25,453 nucleotides of DNA. Origin: Syncephalis plumigaleata (taxonomy: Eukaryota > Zoopagomycota > Zoopagomycetes > Zoopagales > Piptocephalidaceae). The stretch is from assembly GCA_025201365.1 (NCBI GenBank), contig JAIXMF010000186.1:1-25453 (forward strand). The letters are read 5' to 3'. Shown here piece after piece: positions 19,646 through 25,453 of this stretch; position 1 is the first letter of the stretch; every line of letters starts with the position of its first letter. The notes below the pieces were generated by a model that was given only the letters and a program-made list of their open reading frames with translations, was not told the origin of the DNA and made no database searches. The position numbers were made by a program, and so were the translations under genes.

Positions 19646-20687
19646 AATGTTGCTTATACTACGACATGGTTACAATTCATTGGATATGTTGTTTGACAAG
19701 TAAAATATAGCAATTTGAATTTATTGCTGTTGCTTGTATAGGAAAGAGAAAGAGAAAGCATATAGATATATCTATATAATCTACTAAACTAAATAAATAT
19801 GAACTTGATAGCATAGCTCGTCGCCATTAGTAGTGCTTATCGTCATTTTCCCTAATGATAATGAATCGCGTTGTGCACCTATCATTCACTGTGAGTTTGC
19901 ATAGTAAACTTGAAAATGAACATGTTTCATGAAGCTATCAGAAAACGGGTTGCAAAACGATAACCCGTTTACATTAGGGCACACAATTGCCACTATCACT
20001 CTAACGACGTTTCAGCCAAATCCGCAAAGCAGAGAAGTAACTCTACATCATTAATGTAGCTATCTGAAAGAATAACTGTAGATATTTCATTTCGTGATTA
20101 CAATGAAATGCTAAAGAAACTATTATAGCAAGTAAGTATCTGATTAATATATGGCCTCGAGTTGACATGACTTCATTCATTCAACATCACATTCATCTAT
20201 GCAATAACAAAGCACAAACTGGTTGTTTCAACAATCTCAAGCAAAGGCACAATGATATAATTAAAACAAGCTGTTAATAATAGCACATCGACTGAAACAC
20301 GAGAAAGATGTCCTGTCCAGTCGTTCCATCTCCGTATAATCGGTCTCCATTGTAATTATGAGCTCATTTCCTGTTCATGAAAGACTTGCCATGACATTGC
20401 AAGTGATACTCGTGTATTTAAATATCAGCACGAGTAGCAATGGTTTAGGAGAGGAAAGCCTCATACTCTTCTATTCCAATTATCTCCAACTATCTAGTTA
20501 TCAACAGTTTTCTTGTCTTATTGGACACATCTATCACTAGCATTACTTATTAATAGGTATCATCTATCTACTGCGTCTTTTCTCTAGTTACTTCTATTTA
20601 GCATAATCAAATTTATCGAATTGATTACTCGATTGAGTGTGTGTGTGTGTGTGTGTGTGATTCTGTGAATCTCAAATAATAGTCACA
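19646..20687. other. Intergenic region between threonine synthase and the CAP gene
   Basis: About 1 kb with no convincing gene. It contains a perfect 9-bp inverted repeat with a 10-nt loop (19943-19951 and 19962-19970; arms AAACGGGTT/AACCCGTTT), and a GT dinucleotide run (20636-20659) about 30 bp before the next ATG. Confidence 0.45.
20636..20659. repeat. GT dinucleotide run in the CAP gene leader
   Basis: An uninterrupted GT repeat of about 24 bp directly upstream of the CAP-domain gene, probably within its promoter or 5' UTR. Confidence 0.8.
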
Positions 20688-21404
20688 ATGTTTATCAAGC
20701 CTTTTGTGACCTTAGCATTAGCTGCTATACTTTGCAGCGACTCGACTGTCGCCTATAATCGCATGAAGATGCTGTGTCTCGTCAATAAGGCGCGAGCCGA
20801 GAATGGACTCCCAGCCCTAGGCGATAGTCCCGTACTAACAAGTTCCTCTCAGTACCATTGCAACGAGCAAGCCGCCATGGACCGATTGGACCATAATAGT
20901 AGGAATGGGGAAGAATTCGACACGCGCATTAAACGATTCGCCGCTAGTCTTTTCAACTTTTCCGCCGAGAACATTTCCTACAATCGCGCCACAGAAGAGG
21001 AGGCGATGAAGAAATGGCTGGCCTCACCCGGTCACTATGCGAATATCATGTCGAAAGATGCAACGCATATGGGTTCGGCGGTCGCGTACAACAGTAAGAA
21101 CGAGCCGTACTACACGCAAAACTTTGGCGGTGACGGCAAAAAGCACAACTTCCCCATGTGTCCAGGTGAAAGCGCACCCTCCTCCTACGGTTCATATCCA
21201 AGTGACAGTAGTCCAGCATCGACCCCATCCACGTACGGTGACCATTATGAGCGGGCACCAGCTACTAGCACTGCCACTGAGGAACCGGCTGCTTCTGACT
21301 ATGGCTCTACCGTCGCCGATGAAGATAGCCAGTCTGCCGATACATATCAAACTTATACCACGTCCATGCTTATGAATCAACTTCTAGCACGAATACACCA
21401 GTAA
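20688..21404 (+). CDS. Secreted CAP/SCP (PR-1-like) protein, 238 aa
   Basis: A signal peptide (about residues 1-22, ending TVA) is followed by a CAP domain (about 25-150). The visible hallmarks are LCLVNKARAENGLPAL at the start, SSQYHCNEQAAMDRLDHNS, SAENISYN (the GEN motif in the form AEN), KKWLASPGHYANIMSKDATHMGSAV (the conserved W...SxGH/HYxNI...MG block), and YYTQNFGG. Such proteins are secreted; the yeast members (Pry) bind sterols and fatty acids. After the domain comes a Ser/Thr/Pro-rich tail (about 160-230). The frame closes at 21402-21404, but another frame continues immediately downstream with a Cys-rich segment, so the C-terminus may be broken or alternative (see the next entry). 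The gene is single-exon and convergent with the HAUS2-like gene. Confidence 0.85.
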   Translation: MFIKPFVTLALAAILCSDSTVAYNRMKMLCLVNKARAENGLPALGDSPVLTSSSQYHCNEQAAMDRLDHNSRNGEEFDTRIKRFAASLFNFSAENISYNRATEEEAMKKWLASPGHYANIMSKDATHMGSAVAYNSKNEPYYTQNFGGDGKKHNFPMCPGESAPSSYGSYPSDSSPASTPSTYGDHYERAPATSTATEEPAASDYGSTVADEDSQSADTYQTYTTSMLMNQLLARIHQ

Positions 21405-21601
21405 CAAAGAAGCCAATTGTGAGTAAGATATCATCGCTGGTCGGCAATATTGTACCCAAGCAGATCATTGATCTTAATGATCTACCACGAGACTGGACAT
21501 GTATAAAAACTGATAGCAACGATAACTGTACTCGCTGGAAGAAATGCACTGTTACAGGTGGAAAGTGGAATTGTACAGAGAAATGGGTGGGACAGCCCTA
21601 A
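21383..21601 (+). pseudogene. Out-of-frame Cys-rich C-terminal tail next to the CAP gene
   Basis: A second frame, shifted -1 relative to the CAP frame, is open from about 21332 to a TAA at 21599-21601. From about 21383 it reads Ser/Thr/Pro-rich linker (STNTPVTKKP), then IIDLNDLPRDW and a short module with four Cys and several Trp. It has no good start codon, and I found no GT-AG intron that would connect it to the CAP frame. The composition suggests it was, or is, the C-terminal end of the CAP protein, separated by a small indel, an assembly error or recoding near 21367-21390. Confidence 0.45.
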
Positions 21602-21796
21602 TTGCTAATGGCATCATTTTGTCAATATTCAATTTTGTTACTCGTTAATGCTCTGGTAGCATTTCATTACAAACCCTTAAGCACTTACTAATAAGCATAA
21701 TAAGCATAATAATAAAACCTAATTCATACATTTACTAGTTGCTTATTTCTATTACAATCTATGTTTATTATCGTGTTAACAAATAGTACAATAAAC

Positions 21797-22734
21797 CTAA
21801 CAATTATCGTTGGATTTCAACGCTTCCAACTCGGTGCTGGTTGACGCTAACATGTCAGTATAGCTATTAAATGTAGTCACCATGGCACTCAAACGGGAAA
21901 GTTCATCCATCTAGTTACGCATAAATAACATGGCAGCGTATGTCGAGTCAGTTGTGCATTCATTCTATATAGCATAAACTTACCATTGTATCAGTAAATA
22001 ATGGTGCATCCTTCAACCAAGTACTTATATCCATACTGATGGCGTATTGGCTCAATGATCGCGCCATTCCCTCAAAAAGTTCTACAAACGCACTAGATAA
22101 CGGCGGAATTAAGCATATGCAAAATGGACATATCTACAATGAATAATTACCGCTGTTCAGATGGTGCCATGATTATATGACTACCCGTGTATGGCTGTTT
22201 AAGCAGGTTAAGAAAAGTTGCTCGCTGATCGAGTAGCATGCTCAACTGCTCCGTCAATCCTATCAATTCCTTAACGCGTCGATCTAACATACAACGACGG
22301 TTAATAAATACAATTTATAATTAGTCATGATTCTACTGCCGTACCAATGACATTGTCATCCAATACGTCGGCTGTATCGCGTTGCCATTGATAGTGACCT
22401 AATTTGCCTTGGACCTAGCTGGCTAGTTTAGTTTATACCGTTATCTAAAAGCGTATTCCCAACACTTACCTGCCATAGTTCTGCCTCTAAATCAACCAAT
22501 TTATGAAATGCATTCGCCAGTCGTGCGGTGTCGTCCGCATCGACAAGCACGCGTTTAGTAGCCTGGCATATTCACACACGACGACAATAAGCTATCAGTG
22601 TTAATAATAAGCAAGTTACTTACAGGCACAGGAGCTTGCAGGTCTTGTGCAATTCCGATAATCCGACTATAATCCAATCGACGATTAGGTGAAACACGCG
22701 TTCGCGTAGTTCCTGCCGTATGTTGTGTTGTCAT
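21797..22734 (-). CDS. HAUS2-like augmin subunit, six exons, 209 aa
   Basis: Exons are 22734-22624, 22562-22470, 22414-22345, 22283-22151, 22092-21984 and 21910-21797. Five introns of 55-73 nt have GT donors (GTAAGT, GTAAGT, GTACGG, GTAATT, GTAAGT) and AG acceptors, and the frame is continuous to a TAG at 21797-21799. The protein is mostly helical and coiled-coil-like. The segment LEAELWQ...RDTADVLDD...LTEQLSMLLDQRATFLNLLKQP resembles the DTADV and LLKP region of HAUS2, in the same order and spacing. Augmin (HAUS) recruits gamma-tubulin to spindle microtubules to nucleate branches, and HAUS2 is a small subunit of it. The identification rests on this limited similarity. It shares a 123-bp divergent promoter region with the molybdate transporter. 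Confidence 0.5.
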
Positions 22735-22857
22735 GATTTCCTTTAATAAGAATAAATGCAAAAAAAGGACATGTTCATGGCCGCACAAGCTTTTATACTC
22801 TCTACCAATTTTAAGTGTCTTTTTGTTTTCTCTCTCGCTTTGAATTAACCGTTAATT
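22735..22857. promoter_or_regulatory. Compact bidirectional promoter (123 bp)
   Basis: The ATGs of the HAUS2-like gene (minus) and the molybdate transporter (plus) are only 123 bp apart. The interval has a TTTATACT TATA-like element near 22791-22798 on the plus strand and a TTTTCTCTCTC pyrimidine tract before the transporter ATG. Both genes must be driven from this interval or from inside their neighbour. Confidence 0.5.
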
Positions 22858-24399
22858 ATGGCTGTGCTATCGGAGCGCTTTGCTCGGATATGGGCGAAAA
22901 CACGGCGAGCATGTACACTAAGTGAATTAAGCGGTGGTTTTGGTGATTTAGGCACTCTACTACCAATTATTACGGCGTTATCTATATCTGGTCAGGTAGG
23001 CACGCTAGCCTCGTCCTGCTGTTATTGTCGCGTTGCTAAGTCTATTCTGTTTAGATTTCAATGACGGCCTCTTTGGTCTTTGGAGGTCTATGGAATATAG
23101 TTAGCGGTCTACACTTTGGCATTCCAGTCTGTGTACAACCTATGAAAGGTACGCTTACCCATATATATATACATGAAGGAAAGAATAATTGCGTTAACCG
23201 AACGAATAGCTATTGCAGCGGTTGCTCTCGCTCAAAATCTTACTCCAGGCGAGGTCAGTGCAGCCGGTATTTCGGTTGGCGCTATTGTATTTATTCTCGG
23301 CGCCTCCGGTCTAATAACTTGGGTGGCGCGTGTCACCCCACCCTGTATCGTCAAGGGAATCCAGCTGGGCACCGGTATAACGCTTTGCATTAAAGCGGTG
23401 GCAGGACTCGACAAGTTGGTGTGGGGCGGCTCGCGCTGGCAATGGTGGGACAACTACGAGTGGGCCTTACTCGCGCTGTTGGTCTGCTTCGCATTGTATC
23501 GACAGCCTCGAGTACCATTGGCTCTCGGCATGTTCATTCTCGGGCTGATACTGTCGCTGATCTACATTGGCGTGGCACGAAATAGTAATTCGCCAAAAGC
23601 GCCAAATTGGCCGGGCTTCCGATTTGCCGACTTCCCTACTCCATCCGCGCCAACACCATCGGAACTATTAAACGGTTTCGTGAAGGCGGGTCTCGGTCAA
23701 TTGCCGCTAACCACGCTTAATTCAGTGGTGGCACTGGTCCACCTGGCGGGAGATCTATTTCCTGAACGAACACCATTATCGGCGCGTGAGGTCGCCATGT
23801 CCGTAGGACTGATGAATCTTATCGGTTGTTTCTTCGGCTCCACTCCTTATTGTCATGGCTCGGGAGGATTGGCGGGTCAGTATCGATTTGGTGCTCGATC
23901 GGGCGCTAGTGTTATCATTCTGGGCGTATTCAAAATACTGGTGGGATTGATCTTCGGCAGCACATTGACCGGACTATTGGCCGTATTTCCACAATCACTC
24001 TTAGGTGTGATGCTATTCATTAGTGGCGCGGAACTTGCCTGTTCTGCACGTACTTATGCGCGTAAGGAAGCACCAGAAGCAGAACAGCGTGATAACTTTA
24101 CAACCATGATTATGGCGGGCGGTATGCTTATTGCGTTCAAGCACGACGGTATCGGTTTCTTGGCGGGAATTGCATGTCATCTATTGCTGTATGTTCAGCG
24201 AGTAAGAATGAACAACTCCTTGTCTAGTTCAGCGATTGTACAAGACGCTCAATCACCGTCAGAATCACAATTAGACTCGGATCAAAGTGAGAAACCATTG
24301 AATGCCCGTGCCAATACACAACATCATCGTAATGAACACGATGATCCTGATGAGATACAAGTATTTGTGCCACCAGACGAGAGTAATAATAAATGTTAG
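22858..24399 (+). CDS. Molybdate transporter of the MOT1 family, three exons, 473 aa
   Basis: Exons are 22858-22995, 23055-23148 and 23210-24399; introns are 59 and 61 nt with GTAGGC and GTACGC donors and TTTAG/ATAG acceptors, and the phases fit. Both family signatures are present: GGFGDLGTLLPIITAL (from about residue 26) and IPVCVQPMK across exon 2 (PVxVQPMK). About ten hydrophobic helices follow, with a conserved-looking GSTPYCHGSGGLAGQYRFGARSG block, like the second MOT1/SulP-related motif. Such proteins import molybdate with high affinity for molybdenum cofactor synthesis. The hydrophilic Gln/Ser/Asn-rich C-terminal tail (about residues 395-473) is likely cytosolic. Plasma membrane versus organelle location cannot be told. 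Confidence 0.88.
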
Positions 24400-24458
24400 A
24401 ATGCGCTTAAGCATTATCAATACAGCATTTTATTATATTGCGATCTACAATGGTTTAG

Positions 24459-24668
24459 TTAGATTTCAATTTGATCTTCATTTGTTTGTGGTAAGTTCGC
24501 GTTGTTAGTGGCATCATTTTGCGTAGATAATTCTTGGATAGACTCCTCCGCAGGCGGTATAGCATCCGTATTATTTGATGTAGTTGAGCAGAACATATAT
24601 CTTATTGCTGATATAAGGATCAACAGCACACCGATAGCAAACACTGTAAGCAAAAGCGATTGTTGCAT
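24459..24668 (-). CDS. Small single-span membrane protein, 69 aa, unidentified
   Basis: A short N-terminus is followed by a strongly hydrophobic helix (about residues 4-24), a CST-rich turn, and an acidic Asn/Gln/Glu tail ending DQIEI. I chose the ATG at 24668. An in-frame ATG at 24707 would add 13 residues, but it lies only about 30 bp below a TATA-like element (near 24732-24738, minus strand), probably before the transcription start. The gene is convergent with the molybdate transporter, with 59 bp between stops. I do not recognise a family. Confidence 0.45.
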   Translation of the reverse strand: MQQSLLLTVFAIGVLLILISAIRYMFCSTTSNNTDAIPPAEESIQELSTQNDATNNANLPQTNEDQIEI

Positions 24669-24707
24669 TTCAAATGAGAAATTATAGCATGAATCAATGA
24701 TTTGCAT

Positions 24708-25251
24708 GCTACATCTGAATGTTTACTAATGGTATATAAGCACCTGCATATTCGTAAGCACAAGCTTGTCATTACCAGACACATAAAGAATGGCAAACAA
24801 TAATGATGTCAAATGCCATACGTATACAACTAGTGCCAATACCCTTATTATTATTGTTATTTAGTATAGTTGGGTATCTCCAATGTATAAATATCACGCG
24901 CTATTTTTAACATAATCAATATCAATCTACAAGGAATTACAACTCAGAACAAACGATACTATTTATACAATAACATGTTGCTCCCAGTAAACGCCAAGAA
25001 TTTGAAGCACCACTACTGTAGATAATTATAACCTATTATTAATGGACGCCGTTGAACATCATTATAAAACAGGCAATGGTTTGCCATCATATCGTGCATT
25101 CAACAACAAACCACATTCGCAAACGACATCAAACACTCTTCCAATCCTGACCTCAACCTCGACGCTTTCTCTCTCATTTGGATCCTTAACAAAGAATAGA
25201 ATAAGGAGAATAACCTTGACAATGCGCAACTCTACCATCACTGTGATCTAG
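24708..25251. other. Intergenic or 5' part of an unresolved gene
   Basis: AT-rich region upstream of the partial gene at the right edge. An ATG at 25042 opens a 69-codon plus-strand frame ending at 25251. It may be a first exon, but no strong donor is visible in it. Another plausible frame runs 25207-25312. The true exon structure cannot be decided. Confidence 0.3.
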
Positions 25252-25453
25252 CAACTGCATACGTATTGTGTGGCCCTGGTTGGCACACCATATGCGCAGC
25301 CAATCGTTCGAGGTAATACATCCTAGCTTGCACCTGTGTGACTATGTACTAATATATTGATGTAATTATTAGATGATACATTCTCCGATGATCCTGCTGC
25401 TGCTATACTTTCAGGCAATCACAATGCGCATTACGAATCACCCATACAGCAAA
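25252..25453 (+). CDS. Partial spliced gene running off the right edge, unidentified
   Basis: A clear 60-nt intron (25313-25372; GTAATA donor, TACTAAT branch, TTAG acceptor) indicates a plus-strand gene. The best joining frame starts after a CTAG acceptor at 25251, reads 25252-25312 (VALVGTPYAQPIVR), then continues from 25373 as DDTFSDDPAAAILSGNH to the window end, open throughout. Its upstream exon may begin at the ATG at 25042, but the first intron's donor is not evident. No family recognised. Confidence 0.35.

Noticed and set aside
1-25453. tRNA or rRNA genes
   Set aside because: Strings resembling the tRNA B box (for example GTTCGAT near 3373) lack a matching A box and cloverleaf context.

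Overview
The window looks like nuclear DNA of a fungus, probably an early-diverging lineage; that placement is inference. It has many short introns (about 50-85 nt) with GTAAGT donors, CTAAC/CTAAT branch sites and TAG/CAG acceptors. Non-coding DNA is AT-rich and simple-sequence rich. The genes include a fungal-type threonine synthase, a MOT1-type molybdate transporter, an SS18-like chromatin subunit and a HAUS2-like augmin subunit. There is no bacterial operon, tRNA, rRNA or recognisable transposase.

Layout, left to right: a secreted fasciclin-like protein (+, 227-835); a two-exon F-box-like protein (-, 943-2603); a gene-poor stretch (2772-5879) holding a 266-bp repeat (3074-3339); the micro-exon gene (+, 6020-9200); an atypical protein kinase with a low-complexity shell (-, 9609-11975); about 3 kb of simple-sequence-rich DNA without a convincing gene; an SS18/SSXT-family gene (-, 15060-17282) divergent from threonine synthase (+, 17946-19645); a secreted CAP-domain protein (+, 20688-21404) with an out-of-frame Cys-rich tail; a six-exon HAUS2-like gene (-, 21797-22734) divergent from the molybdate transporter (+, 22858-24399); a small one-span membrane protein (-, 24459-24668); and the start of an unidentified spliced gene running off the right edge.

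The outstanding object is the gene at 6020-9200. A 94-nt first exon encodes a signal peptide ending in a dibasic Arg-Arg site. About 2.8 kb follow in which 33 internal exons are separated by 34 introns of 70-84 nt. Thirty-one of the 33 are exactly 3 nt long. From exon 6 to exon 34 each exon is one whole codon in phase 0. Joining them gives an uninterrupted 67-residue precursor whose last 36 residues form an acidic/basic, four-cysteine peptide. A stop codon falls in the penultimate exon, and a final short intron sits in the 3' UTR. From intron 5 on the introns are recognisably homologous, some identical, so the array apparently grew by duplicating an intron-plus-codon unit, including one four-unit block. 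The last intron and terminal exon recur at 98-99% identity about 5.9 kb upstream. All splice models here come from reading splice signals and reading frames by eye; none has transcript support.
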